Translations under genes and position numbers: made by a program
Source: RBG-16-42-24 sp964396785
GTDB taxonomy: Bacteria; Patescibacteriota; Microgenomatia; UBA8517
Length of the DNA: 64,000 nucleotides
Direction of reading: 5' to 3'
Assembly: GCA_964396785.1 (NCBI GenBank)
Contig: CAYNFU010000001.1
Coordinates: forward strand, 1-64,000
The notes under the pieces: generated by a model
Databases searched by the model: none
What the model saw: only the letters and a program-made list of their open reading frames with translations
What the model was told of the DNA's origin: nothing
In this document: piece after piece, positions 17,323-25,908 of the stretch
Position numbering within the stretch: the stretch's first letter is position 1
Layout of the letters: every line of letters begins with the position of its first letter

Positions 17323-19209
17323 ATGTGTGGAATAGCCGGAAAAATATATTTGGACTCAAGATCCGTTAGCCACGAGCATCTTAGGAAAATGTCCGAAAAA
17401 ATCGTACATCGTGGACCGGACGACGATGGTGTATATATAAGCCGCGACAAAAAGGTAGGGTTAATTAACCGTCGTCTTGCAATCATTGACTTATCAAAAG
17501 CCGGACATCAGCCGATGCTATACAAGGGACGCTACGCAATTACCTTTAACGGAGAGGTCTATAATTTCCAGGAAGAAAGACGCAAGTTAGAAAAAGAAGG
17601 ATACCAATTTAAATCAAACACCGACACTGAAGTGATTTTAGCCCTCTATGACAAATACGGAGTGTCCTTTTTAAAAAGACTTAGGGGGATGTTTGCTTTT
17701 GCAATCTATGATGACAGGGAAAAAACAATTTTTCTTGCCAGAGATAGAATCGGCAAAAAACCTCTTAAGTATTTCATTAACGGAGGCACTTTTATTTTCG
17801 CCTCAGAGCTAAAAGCAATTCTTACCCAATCCGAAGTCAAAAGGACGATTGACTACAATGCAATTCAGTCTTACTTAGTCTACGGCTATACCCCTTCACC
17901 CCTTACTGGTTTTGAAGGTATAAAGAAGCTTCAACCCGGCCACTACATAATAATGAACCTGAGGCGAAAAACATTTGAAATCAAAAGATACTGGGAACCG
18001 GTTTTCAGAAATAAGCTTCATTTAACCGAGAATGAATGGTGCGACAGAATTCTTAATACTTTAGAGCAGTCCACCCGACTCCGGATGATCTCGGATGTAC
18101 CAATTGGGGCTTTTGTGTCGGGTGGGGTTGATTCAAGTGGCGTCATTTATGCAATGAGTAAATTCTCGGATAAACCCATAAATACTTTCACAATTACCTT
18201 TGACGATAAAAAGTGGAGTGAAGCCAAATATGCTCAAAATCTAGTCAAAAAATTCGGGACGAATCACCACGAGCTTCTGGCTAAACCCGAGAATGTCGAA
18301 ATCCTTCCTGAACTCGCATACCAATATGAGGAGCCATTTGCGGATGCAAGCAATGTTGTAACTTATATGGTGAGTCGTCTTGCAAGAAAGTATGTCACTG
18401 TCATATTAAACGGAGACGGAGGAGATGAGAATTTTGCGGGTTACCCAAACAGATACTTTAGACTTGGCCGTGACGTGAACTTTTACAATTGGATAAACAC
18501 AATAAGGCCCTTGGCAGTTGCCGGGTTAAAGGCATTAGCTAGAGTTTCAAAAAGTACTCTTGTTACCAGGCCAACCAATTTTTTTGAAAAATCAAAGCTT
18601 CCTCTATATCAGCGCTTCGCCTCCTACAACCAAATATTTTCTTTTGACGAAATCGTAAGTATGTCAACGGGTGCCTTGGTCGATGTAAACAACACACAAA
18701 ATCCATACACAATTGTAGAAAACTGTTTCAAAATGTTTAAAGGCAAAGATCTAAAGGACGCGGGGCTCAAATTTGACCTTTTATACTGGCTACCGGATGA
18801 CCTTTTGGCCAAAGTTGACATCGCTTCCATGGCCAGCTCACTTGAAGCCCGCTCTCCTCTACTGGACCATCATATGATAGAGCTTGCAGGTAAAATTCCA
18901 TTTAGATTAAAGGTAAAAAATGGAGAGAGTAAATATATCCTCAAAAAGGCTCTTGAGACAGTCATCCCTAGAGAAAATTTATACAGGCCCAAGATGGGCT
19001 TCGGAGTTCCCCTCCATCTTTGGTTCTCTGGAAAATTAAATAGCTATACTAAAGGAGTTCTACTTTCCAAAAAGGCAAAGGTTAAAGGGTTAATTAGACA
19101 AGATGCAATCAAAAATATGCTTGAAGGTCATTCGGAAACCAACGATTTCGGCCCACGCCTCTGGGCACTACTTTCACTGGAGCTCTGGTTAAAGAGCTTC
19201 TTCAACTAA
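17323..19209 (+). CDS. asnB: Asparagine synthase (glutamine-hydrolysing)-type amidotransferase
   Basis: A 628-residue protein with two domains. The N-terminal glutaminase has the Cys2 nucleophile (MCGIAG), RLAIIDL (51-57), NGEVYN (76-81) and DTEV (101-104), all expected for glutamine binding. The synthase domain has the pyrophosphatase loop SGGVDSS (266-272) and NGDGGDENFAGYP near residues 364-376. The family makes asparagine from aspartate, but members in polysaccharide loci amidate sugar carboxylates (WbpS of Pseudomonas aeruginosa O-antigen is an example). The location within a glycan locus makes uronic-acid amidation as likely as asparagine synthesis. It is the only gene on the plus strand in the left 60 kb and its end overlaps the convergent gene by 21 bases. 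Confidence 0.9.
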   Translation: MCGIAGKIYLDSRSVSHEHLRKMSEKIVHRGPDDDGVYISRDKKVGLINRRLAIIDLSKAGHQPMLYKGRYAITFNGEVYNFQEERRKLEKEGYQFKSNTDTEVILALYDKYGVSFLKRLRGMFAFAIYDDREKTIFLARDRIGKKPLKYFINGGTFIFASELKAILTQSEVKRTIDYNAIQSYLVYGYTPSPLTGFEGIKKLQPGHYIIMNLRRKTFEIKRYWEPVFRNKLHLTENEWCDRILNTLEQSTRLRMISDVPIGAFVSGGVDSSGVIYAMSKFSDKPINTFTITFDDKKWSEAKYAQNLVKKFGTNHHELLAKPENVEILPELAYQYEEPFADASNVVTYMVSRLARKYVTVILNGDGGDENFAGYPNRYFRLGRDVNFYNWINTIRPLAVAGLKALARVSKSTLVTRPTNFFEKSKLPLYQRFASYNQIFSFDEIVSMSTGALVDVNNTQNPYTIVENCFKMFKGKDLKDAGLKFDLLYWLPDDLLAKVDIASMASSLEARSPLLDHHMIELAGKIPFRLKVKNGESKYILKKALETVIPRENLYRPKMGFGVPLHLWFSGKLNSYTKGVLLSKKAKVKGLIRQDAIKNMLEGHSETNDFGPRLWALLSLELWLKSFFN

Positions 19210-20661
19210 TAATAAGCTTCTGTCTTCTATAAACTTATACTTGAAACCCTTTAGTCTCTCACTTCTTAGAAAAAGTTGAAGAGTTTCCGATTCATAAATA
19301 AATTTCATATCCTCATCCATTTCGGCTTCTTCTAACCCAATTTCTGTTCCTCTTTTAATTTCTCTATATTGGGATACTTCTTCTATTTTTTTAGTGACAC
19401 CGGTTACTCTCTCTTTGAGTTCGTTTTTCCATGTGTATTGAATCAAAAAACAGTTATCCATAAAAAGTTTATTCATCCCAAATACTCCAATTAGCAAAAA
19501 TAAGACAAAATAAACATTAAATATTTTTAACCAAATTTTTGGTCTCTTGTTTAATATATTTGTTAGAGAAGTGTGAATCTCAGAAAGAAAAAACGTAAGT
19601 CCAATAAAAAGAAAAAAAGTTGCAATATATGAGTAATAAGGGGAAACTCTTCCTTCAAAAAGTAAAGCTGGGCCAAGAAAAATAAAAAAAGAAGCAAGAG
19701 CCGGAATCATGATAGGCTTTTTCTTTACCGAATCGAAGACTACAAATATTGAAAATATTAACACCAAGGAGGCTGTTGATGATTTGGCGATAGGAAAAGT
19801 GTAGCCTCCATAGAATTGAAGGTTTTGAATTATTGGTGTGAAATTAAAGGCAATTTTATAAGAGTCTTGAGAGGGAAGTATCCGATAATTTAGGAATCCG
19901 ACGCCATATGTGAATAGATAAATTAGAAAAATTACCGCAAAGGGTATTAAGTGTTTTACAGCCTTGTCTTTCTCAATGGGGGAAACGTTGTAATTATAAA
20001 AGATTGTAATAAAAACAAGAGAAATTGGGAGAACAAAAGTAATCTCTTTGGTTAGTATGGCAAGAATATAAAATAATATTGTCCACATGTAGGTTTTTCC
20101 TTCCTTCTTGAGCCACTTAACCCAAAAAAATGTCGCAAGAAGCGCAAACGTTGCTCCCATTATCTCGTGTATGTTTGAAATCCATGTAAGGTAATAAGAA
20201 CCTACAATGAAGGCGGAAAGGACTGCAAAAGATGTCTTTTTTAACTTTTGAACTATCAGATAAAAGAATAAAACATTGATAGCGTGCAAAATAAAATTCG
20301 CCGTAAGAAATGCTTCAGCCTTTGCCCCGAGAGACTGGAATATTAGCTTAAATAGCCAGAAAGCGCCGATAATTCTGTGGCCTACCCAAATTCCACTCCC
20401 TGTAAAAGCATTTTTTGCAATCTCAAAGTAAGAGTTTTCGCTAACTAATTTTAGGTGTGCAAAATCGTCTGAAAGAAAAAATGGGTCGTTTCTCAAAAGT
20501 CGAATAAAAATGACGACAGGGGGTATAAGAATTAACAAAAATCTAAAATATTTGTTATTAATAAATGGAGAGATGAAGGTATAAAAAACTATTAAAGGTA
20601 GCGAATATTGAAGGAGAAGGGGAATTTTTACTCCAAAAACTAAGTAACAAATTCTATCCAC
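19189..20661 (-). CDS. GT-C-like polytopic membrane protein
   Basis: A 490-residue protein with about ten helices and a soluble C-terminal tail. The first external loop has FFLSDDFAHLKL with two adjacent aspartates, the place where GT-C enzymes carry their acidic motif. WISNIHEIMGATFALL (around 158-173) resembles the second conserved region of bacterial GT-C relatives with a DD start. The start codon is GTG at 20661, four bases after the methyltransferase stop. The 3' end overlaps the plus-strand amidotransferase tail to tail by 21 bases. Likely a polyprenyl-phosphate-sugar dependent transferase; substrate unknown. Confidence 0.74.
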   Translation of the reverse strand: MDRICYLVFGVKIPLLLQYSLPLIVFYTFISPFINNKYFRFLLILIPPVVIFIRLLRNDPFFLSDDFAHLKLVSENSYFEIAKNAFTGSGIWVGHRIIGAFWLFKLIFQSLGAKAEAFLTANFILHAINVLFFYLIVQKLKKTSFAVLSAFIVGSYYLTWISNIHEIMGATFALLATFFWVKWLKKEGKTYMWTILFYILAILTKEITFVLPISLVFITIFYNYNVSPIEKDKAVKHLIPFAVIFLIYLFTYGVGFLNYRILPSQDSYKIAFNFTPIIQNLQFYGGYTFPIAKSSTASLVLIFSIFVVFDSVKKKPIMIPALASFFIFLGPALLFEGRVSPYYSYIATFFLFIGLTFFLSEIHTSLTNILNKRPKIWLKIFNVYFVLFLLIGVFGMNKLFMDNCFLIQYTWKNELKERVTGVTKKIEEVSQYREIKRGTEIGLEEAEMDEDMKFIYESETLQLFLRSERLKGFKYKFIEDRSLLLVEEAL

Positions 20662-20665
20662 GTTA

Positions 20666-21454
20666 TTACACTTTCATACCCATAACCAATAAGTGTGGCC
20701 CCCATAAGTTAAATGGGTAAATACGCTTGCTTCCCAAAAATCGAAAAAGCTTCTGCATGAAAGTTGGATGGGGTAATTCCTGCTCCCAACAGGAAGAAAA
20801 GTATTCTATCGAAAGTCCTTTTTTTTGCAGAAATGTAATTAGAGAACCAATGTAAGGTTCAACCGTCGTATCCCAATCGATTTCATATTTTTTTCTTGTT
20901 GCAATAGGTTCTACCTTATCCCAATTTAACCCTGATTTTGGAAAAACATCGAGGAAAAATTCTCTTATTAGCTTTACTGCCCTATTACCCTTAAAAGACG
21001 GGGAAGCTCGATTGGGGGCACCGAAGTTGGGAGCAACCACCAAAAATCTCCCACCTTTTCTTAATATTCTCAATCCTTCTTTTAAAACCTTTTCTGGGTT
21101 GTCGAGATGCTCAAAAACAAAAGCCGAGTATACTAGGTCAAAACACTCATTTCTAAATGGCAATTTCTCTAAATTACCTTGCTTAAAGTCTAACTTTGGA
21201 TATTTCTTTTTTGCTAGTTCAATCGCCTTGCCGCTAATATCAATACCAACTGCTTTTTGCCCTTTCTTGGCTAATAAGTTTAGCCGCGTTCCTTCCCCAC
21301 AACCCATGTCAAGTATTGAATTTGCATGACTTACAAGCTTAAAAAGCATTTTCATGGCGGGATGAGAAGAATCTAAGCTACCACCTCTGGCTATGAGGTA
21401 ATAATCCTTTTTACTCCAAACCTGGTTCCTTAGTACCCTACTTTTGACCTCCAT
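20666..21454 (-). CDS. SAM-dependent class I methyltransferase
   Basis: A 262-residue protein with the Rossmann-like methyltransferase fold. Motif I is ILDMGCGEGTRLNLL (48-62), motif II GIDISGKAIEL (70-80), motif III region NLEKLPF, then CFDLVYSAFVFEHLDNPEKVL and a GGRFLVVAPN strand, all as in Methyltransf_11 proteins. By location it methylates a sugar or a lipid-linked glycan precursor. The ATG overlaps the upstream GT2 by 25 bases; no better in-frame start follows before motif I, so I kept it. The C-terminal about 90 residues include FSSCWEQELPHP and are less conserved; they may bind acceptor. Confidence 0.86.
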   Translation of the reverse strand: MEVKSRVLRNQVWSKKDYYLIARGGSLDSSHPAMKMLFKLVSHANSILDMGCGEGTRLNLLAKKGQKAVGIDISGKAIELAKKKYPKLDFKQGNLEKLPFRNECFDLVYSAFVFEHLDNPEKVLKEGLRILRKGGRFLVVAPNFGAPNRASPSFKGNRAVKLIREFFLDVFPKSGLNWDKVEPIATRKKYEIDWDTTVEPYIGSLITFLQKKGLSIEYFSSCWEQELPHPTFMQKLFRFLGSKRIYPFNLWGPHLLVMGMKV

Positions 21455-22269
21455 ACCTTCCTTTTTACTTTTCTTAAAGGAGTCTCGAAAGCCGCGCGCA
21501 TCCTGAAAGGCAAACTCATCTTTCCCCAGGGAGATGGGATAATTTTCGGCCTTTGCCGGAAAAAAACTTCAGGGTAAAAAAAATCTTTTGGAAATTCCAC
21601 TCCTAGTTCATGCTTTAGTTTTTGCGGTCGTTTGACAACTATTTCGTCGGCTTTCCTATTACCTCCTCTAGGCAAAAGAGAAAAGTGCATGTATGGCACA
21701 TCGACAAAGTAAATTTTCTTAGGATCTCTATCTTGAATCATTACACCATTTTCATCAATCCAACCCTGTGTCCCGTGTGGACGAAGGGATGTAAGCCCAG
21801 GAATCCTTCTATTTACTGCCCGGAGGGAGACATGTCCTTTCTTACCAGCAAGCTCGTACATTCCTGCAGCTTCTTCTTGCCGATGGTAAATATCTCCAAT
21901 GGGATAAATCATCCTTACAATAAATGATTCAGCCTTATTACCCTTCTTATTAATTGTGTCTACAACTCCCTTAATTGAATCTTCCCACCAAACTTCGTCA
22001 CCATCGAGAATAATAAACCAGTCCGAATCTGTTTGGTTAAGCATCTCTTGCCGAACTAAAGTGAAATCATCCGCGCCTTCTTGCTTAACCTGCCGAAAGT
22101 CTATTTTTTCAGGAAATCGGTTTATTAGCTCTTTACAAATTTCAGGAGTCTTATCTGTGCTTCCTGTATCCCAAAGAAGGACTTTGTCGACAAACGGGGC
22201 AACAGAAGCTACAGAATACCATAAATACTTTTCCTCGTTTTTAACCAGGGTGTGTGCCCAAATATTCAT
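21430..22269 (-). CDS. GT2-family glycosyltransferase
   Basis: A 279-residue GT-A enzyme that starts with MNIWAHTLVKNEEKYLWYSV. This is the pattern of GT2 proteins with an N-terminal NEEx2L motif (relatives are annotated TagA-like or beta-glycosyltransferases). DTGSTDKT is at 34-41 and the metal-binding DGDE at 89-92. No membrane helix is evident, so it is probably cytoplasmic. Its start overlaps the stop of the flippase gene by four bases. Neighbours are a flippase and a methyltransferase, which fits assembly of a modified repeating unit. Donor unknown. Confidence 0.86.
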   Translation of the reverse strand: MNIWAHTLVKNEEKYLWYSVASVAPFVDKVLLWDTGSTDKTPEICKELINRFPEKIDFRQVKQEGADDFTLVRQEMLNQTDSDWFIILDGDEVWWEDSIKGVVDTINKKGNKAESFIVRMIYPIGDIYHRQEEAAGMYELAGKKGHVSLRAVNRRIPGLTSLRPHGTQGWIDENGVMIQDRDPKKIYFVDVPYMHFSLLPRGGNRKADEIVVKRPQKLKHELGVEFPKDFFYPEVFFRQRPKIIPSPWGKMSLPFRMRAAFETPLRKVKRKVWRSKVGY

Positions 22270-23546
22270 TTTTTGGACCAGTAGTAGTTATAAACTATCG
22301 TCCAGGAAAATATCGCAAGAACTAGACCAACAACAAAGAATGCTACAAGTGGACCGTATGGGCCAATTTTAGGAATAAGAAGGAGGTTTAATAAAAATAT
22401 TGCAGCTAGCTGAAAGAAAGAAAAATAGCCAATATAAATCGGTTTTTTCATTGAATAGATTATGGCTGTTACTGGTGTGGTCGCAAGTATGAAGGGTACC
22501 ATCGAAGCCGCAAAAGCTTGGAAAATTGGTACTGCAGGAAGATACTTAACCCCAAAAAGTAGACTAATAAAAGGTCTCGCAATAATTATCCAGACTATTA
22601 CTCCAATTACTATCAAAAGTGTGGCTAAGGTCGATTTAATAACATACCCTTTCTCCTTCTCCCTATCGTCGAATGCCGCAAGTCTGGTGGCCAAAACCAC
22701 CGAGAAGGAAGAAATAAGAACGGTAACAAAAAGAGCCAACCTTTGGGCTATGGAATATTGCCCAACCACCTCCGCTCCCATAAAAACGGCTAGCATCTGC
22801 AAATCGATGCGTCCTGATATTGCTGAAACTATCCTATTTACTCCTACCCAACCCGAAAAACGAAGGAGCTTGGAGTAAACTTCGCCCGGTGTGTCGATTA
22901 TTAAAAAAGATACACCGAGAAAGATAAGACCCGACACAACGGCCATAATAGTCCCTAATGTAAATGAAATAAACGATGTAGAAAGAGTGAGGGCCCCTGC
23001 GAAAAAGAATGATCCCACGGCCAAAACTCTAATAATACCCAGAGATATATCAACGGAGATAGAAGCTACAAAGCGTTTGTATGCCTGAAGTGCCGAAGGG
23101 AAATAACCCCAAAACATAAGCCCAAACGACAAAACAACACTCCAATAAACCATATTTATATCGCTGCTCGCAAGAAGTCTTTTGGCGACAATTGGGGCAA
23201 AAGCCAGCAAAGCAAGAGAAAGTAGCGAAACTACAACAAGTCTTGCAACCAACGATGCTTTGAGATATCTCCAGGCGTTCTCTTTATCTCCCTTAGCTGT
23301 AAAACTGGCTACAAAAGAGACCAGTCCTGCCGAAATCCCGATATCTGCAACTGAGGAAATGATAGTCACAAGGTTATTTACCGCTGAAAAAACCCCAAAG
23401 TCTCCTACCGAGAGTCCTCGTGCAATAATTAAGGTAAACAAAAACCCCAAAAAGGCTGAGACTATGTTTCCACCAAATAAAACGTAGGTGTCTCTCGCGG
23501 ATTGTGACTTTGCAAGTCCTACGGCCTTATTGATATAAGCTCTCAC
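22266..23546 (-). CDS. Wzx-type polysaccharide flippase (MOP superfamily)
   Basis: A 426-residue membrane protein with about twelve helices. The N-terminal segment SARDTYVLFGGNIVSAFLGF is followed by IARGLSVGDFGVFSAV (about residues 43-58), the typical helix 1-2 region of polysaccharide biosynthesis proteins. Later it has SGRIDLQMLAVFMGAEVVGQYSIAQRL and the C-terminal pairs of helices. The family moves undecaprenyl-diphosphate-linked oligosaccharides from the inner to the outer leaflet. It is the only flippase of this type in the window. The start is GTG (23546), seven bases downstream of a TACAAT hexamer and without a Shine-Dalgarno sequence, so it probably heads its own transcript. Confidence 0.88.
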   Translation of the reverse strand: MRAYINKAVGLAKSQSARDTYVLFGGNIVSAFLGFLFTLIIARGLSVGDFGVFSAVNNLVTIISSVADIGISAGLVSFVASFTAKGDKENAWRYLKASLVARLVVVSLLSLALLAFAPIVAKRLLASSDINMVYWSVVLSFGLMFWGYFPSALQAYKRFVASISVDISLGIIRVLAVGSFFFAGALTLSTSFISFTLGTIMAVVSGLIFLGVSFLIIDTPGEVYSKLLRFSGWVGVNRIVSAISGRIDLQMLAVFMGAEVVGQYSIAQRLALFVTVLISSFSVVLATRLAAFDDREKEKGYVIKSTLATLLIVIGVIVWIIIARPFISLLFGVKYLPAVPIFQAFAASMVPFILATTPVTAIIYSMKKPIYIGYFSFFQLAAIFLLNLLLIPKIGPYGPLVAFFVVGLVLAIFSWTIVYNYYWSKK

Positions 23547-23553
23547 TAGTCAA

Positions 23554-23559
23554 ATTGTA
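23554..23559 (-). promoter_or_regulatory. -10 hexamer before the flippase GTG start
   Basis: TACAAT on the minus strand, seven bases upstream of the GTG at 23546, in the 30-base gap between a methyltransferase and the flippase. Spacing implies a leaderless message. No convincing -35 was found. Confidence 0.45.
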
Positions 23560-23576
23560 GCCGAAAGAAGCCTAAT

Positions 23577-24320
23577 TCAAAAGTTCTTTCGATATTTGAA
23601 ACCCACACCCCTCTTTAAGAGTAGCTTTATAAGCTCTTTCAAGTAATATTGGGGGCTGTCGATAAAAAAGAGAGTTCTTCCCTTCTTAATTTTTGAGCTT
23701 TGTTTTTTGAGATACTTATCGTATTCGTCTATCAATTTATGAATATTCAGGTCATCTCCTTTTTCGTAGCCAACCCTCGCCTCCCAATAATGTATAAATT
23801 CCTCTTCCCCTTCCCAACCTACTATTTGAAAGGCATGTGTATATAAAATCGAATAATTCTTGGGGATTATTCTTATTCCTTTCCCTTTTTTATAAAAAAA
23901 CCATTTATGGTGCCCTTTACCCGGAATGCGTCTAGCTCCGGTTAACCATTCGCTGAAATTGATATGCGAAAAAACCATGTCAGCTCCCATAGATGGGGTA
24001 ACGATTAGTCCCCTTTTTGCCACACGTCCCATCTCTTCGATTACTAAAAACGGATTAGTTAAATCCTCAAGCGTGTGTGAACAGAGACAAAAGTCGAATT
24101 CCTTATCGCCAAAAGGAAGTTTATCTCTCGTTACATCTAACCTGACAAAGTTTTTGGCTCTAAGTTTACTCGGGCCGTACGGAGCTTCTTCAGGGGCAAT
24201 TATATCAACGAGTGTATCCACCCGGATCTCGTCCCTTTGTCTCATGCTTCCTCCTATATCCAAAACTTTATCTTTGGGTCTTATTTTGAAGCGGGAAATT
24301 ATTTCTCTATCGCTAATCAT
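23577..24320 (-). CDS. SAM-dependent methyltransferase-like protein
   Basis: A 247-residue protein. Motif I is KVLDIGGSMRQRDEIRVD (18-35), a form where the acidic second strand (VDTLVDI) follows at once. DKEFDFCLCSHTLEDLTNPFLVIEEM gives motifs IV to post-IV. The middle stretch from about 120 to 180 is rich in aromatic and basic residues. Similar proteins are found near glycosyltransferases and are generally annotated as methyltransferase type 11. Four-base overlap with the upstream GT-C gene. Target unknown; a sugar hydroxyl or carboxyl is the obvious guess. Confidence 0.82.
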   Translation of the reverse strand: MISDREIISRFKIRPKDKVLDIGGSMRQRDEIRVDTLVDIIAPEEAPYGPSKLRAKNFVRLDVTRDKLPFGDKEFDFCLCSHTLEDLTNPFLVIEEMGRVAKRGLIVTPSMGADMVFSHINFSEWLTGARRIPGKGHHKWFFYKKGKGIRIIPKNYSILYTHAFQIVGWEGEEEFIHYWEARVGYEKGDDLNIHKLIDEYDKYLKKQSSKIKKGRTLFFIDSPQYYLKELIKLLLKRGVGFKYRKNF

Positions 24321-25861
24321 TGGTTTCTTACAAGAAGAATTGCGCGGGCCCCTTGTCTTTCGTAAGTCTCCTCCGGAGAGATTTCAAATTCCCCCGCTAA
24401 TATATAATTCTCTAAAATGAAGCTTCCCTCAATTTTATCGGGGTTAAAAAAAACCTGTCTCCACTCCGGCCCCATATAATAATTTTCATCATCAATTAAA
24501 TAACTAGTGAGATAAATTGCGTCTACTTCATCATCAAGTCCCTCAAGCTGCTTCGGTTCTAGGGGATACCAAATTGTTTTTCTTTCACCATACCAACTCC
24601 CCCACGTGTCAAGATTGGTAACGATAATATCGTCGGGGTTGGTGTTTTCTTTTAGAATCCTGGAAAGGGCGACATAAACAGGCGGTTTTCCTTTATTAAT
24701 GGTCTTTGCCTTAAATCTGGAATCCAAGAAAATCACACCCAGACTCTGCCCTACAACAAAAATAAAAATTAAAAGCGAGGAAACTATAGCCATAGTCTTA
24801 CTCTTACTAAATATTTTCTTTACTACCCATACTAAGGAAGCTGTGGCAAATAGGTAAATTAAGGGAACAACTGGGTGAAGATATCTAAAAAAGGGAATCG
24901 TCAGCGCCGTGACTAAAAAAGTAACTACAACCATAAATATGGTCGAAAGCTTTAGATAGTTTTCAATTTTATTCTTCGACCAAACAAAAAGGCCGATAAT
25001 AAAAATGGCCCACATATATGGCGAGACAATTTGGGGTAGTAGTTTGTAGAAATTATAGAGGTTATAAAAAACTTTTTTAAATAAAGCAATCATGTTTGTT
25101 TCCTGTACCGCTCCTCTTAAGGCGTTGGAGGCTGCCTGACCAGGAAGGTGTTGGGTAATAGCAAAAAGCCCCTGTTTTGAAACAAACAAATATAAGAAGG
25201 AACCGACAACGAAAAACGCTAAGAAATATCCAAGTGCCTTTTTAGGTTGAAAGTGGAGTAAGAAAAATAGGAGTGTGAGGCCAAAAATATAAATTATTCC
25301 CTGTGCTCGTGTGAAATAAATCAAAACTAAAACTAAAAATCCTAAGATATTGGCCCATCTCTTTTTTAAAGCAAAAAGAAAAGCCCCAAGAACTATCTCG
25401 AATGCAAATAATGTTTCGGAGGCGCCGCTTAAGGCATATTCTAAGAAGTTAAAATTAAAAGCAACTGAGATTGCTCCCAATAATCCTACAAGCTTTCCCC
25501 ACAACTTTTTACCAAGAAAATATGTTGTCAAAACTAACAAAAGATAAAAGAGAGATGAAGTCGCAATAACGCTTGAATCCGAAACACCAAATATTTTAAG
25601 AAACCCTGCAATGACAAGGGGCATGACTGGCTTAGTCCAACGGGAAACTGAAACCAAATTCTCAAATCCTAATGCTTTTGAAGTAAAGTTGGAAAAATTT
25701 GAAGAATAACCGTTTCCACTAGCAATATTCCTTGCAACATCTGCGAATTTTGCGCCATCAGAAAAATTGAGATAGTTTCCGGTCCAAAATCTTCTCGTGA
25801 CAATGAGAAGTAAAATTAACAAAAGGCATGCAGCTAATATGGGTAAGAGTTTTCGCACCAC
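24317..25861 (-). CDS. GT39-like membrane glycosyltransferase
   Basis: A 514-residue protein with about eleven helices and a C-terminal extracytoplasmic tail (from about residue 380). The first external loop reads NFSDGAKFADVARNIASGNGYSS (33-55), with an aspartate in the usual position and the G-x-GYS element that follows the acidic residue in many GT39 proteins. The start is GTG at 25861, placed exactly six bases after a TATAAT hexamer, so transcription probably begins at the start codon. It overlaps the methyltransferase downstream by four bases. Donor and acceptor unknown. Confidence 0.78.
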   Translation of the reverse strand: MVRKLLPILAACLLLILLLIVTRRFWTGNYLNFSDGAKFADVARNIASGNGYSSNFSNFTSKALGFENLVSVSRWTKPVMPLVIAGFLKIFGVSDSSVIATSSLFYLLLVLTTYFLGKKLWGKLVGLLGAISVAFNFNFLEYALSGASETLFAFEIVLGAFLFALKKRWANILGFLVLVLIYFTRAQGIIYIFGLTLLFFLLHFQPKKALGYFLAFFVVGSFLYLFVSKQGLFAITQHLPGQAASNALRGAVQETNMIALFKKVFYNLYNFYKLLPQIVSPYMWAIFIIGLFVWSKNKIENYLKLSTIFMVVVTFLVTALTIPFFRYLHPVVPLIYLFATASLVWVVKKIFSKSKTMAIVSSLLIFIFVVGQSLGVIFLDSRFKAKTINKGKPPVYVALSRILKENTNPDDIIVTNLDTWGSWYGERKTIWYPLEPKQLEGLDDEVDAIYLTSYLIDDENYYMGPEWRQVFFNPDKIEGSFILENYILAGEFEISPEETYERQGARAILLVRNQ

Positions 25862-25867
25862 AGCCAG

Positions 25868-25876
25868 ATTATACCA
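25868..25876 (-). promoter_or_regulatory. Extended -10 promoter before a GT39-like gene
   Basis: TGGTATAAT on the minus strand: perfect TATAAT with the TGN extension, six bases upstream of the GTG at 25861. An extended -10 can work with a weak -35, and none is evident here. It lies in a 47-base gap after the next upstream gene. Confidence 0.6.
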
Positions 25877-25908
25877 CCGGGCGAAGAACGATAACTACCC
25901 GTTAATCA

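Noticed and set aside
22462..23487. Three plus-strand frames opposite the flippase gene
   Set aside because: The translated peptides are the Lys/Thr/Pro-rich antisense of hydrophobic helices, a well-known artefact of membrane-protein genes.
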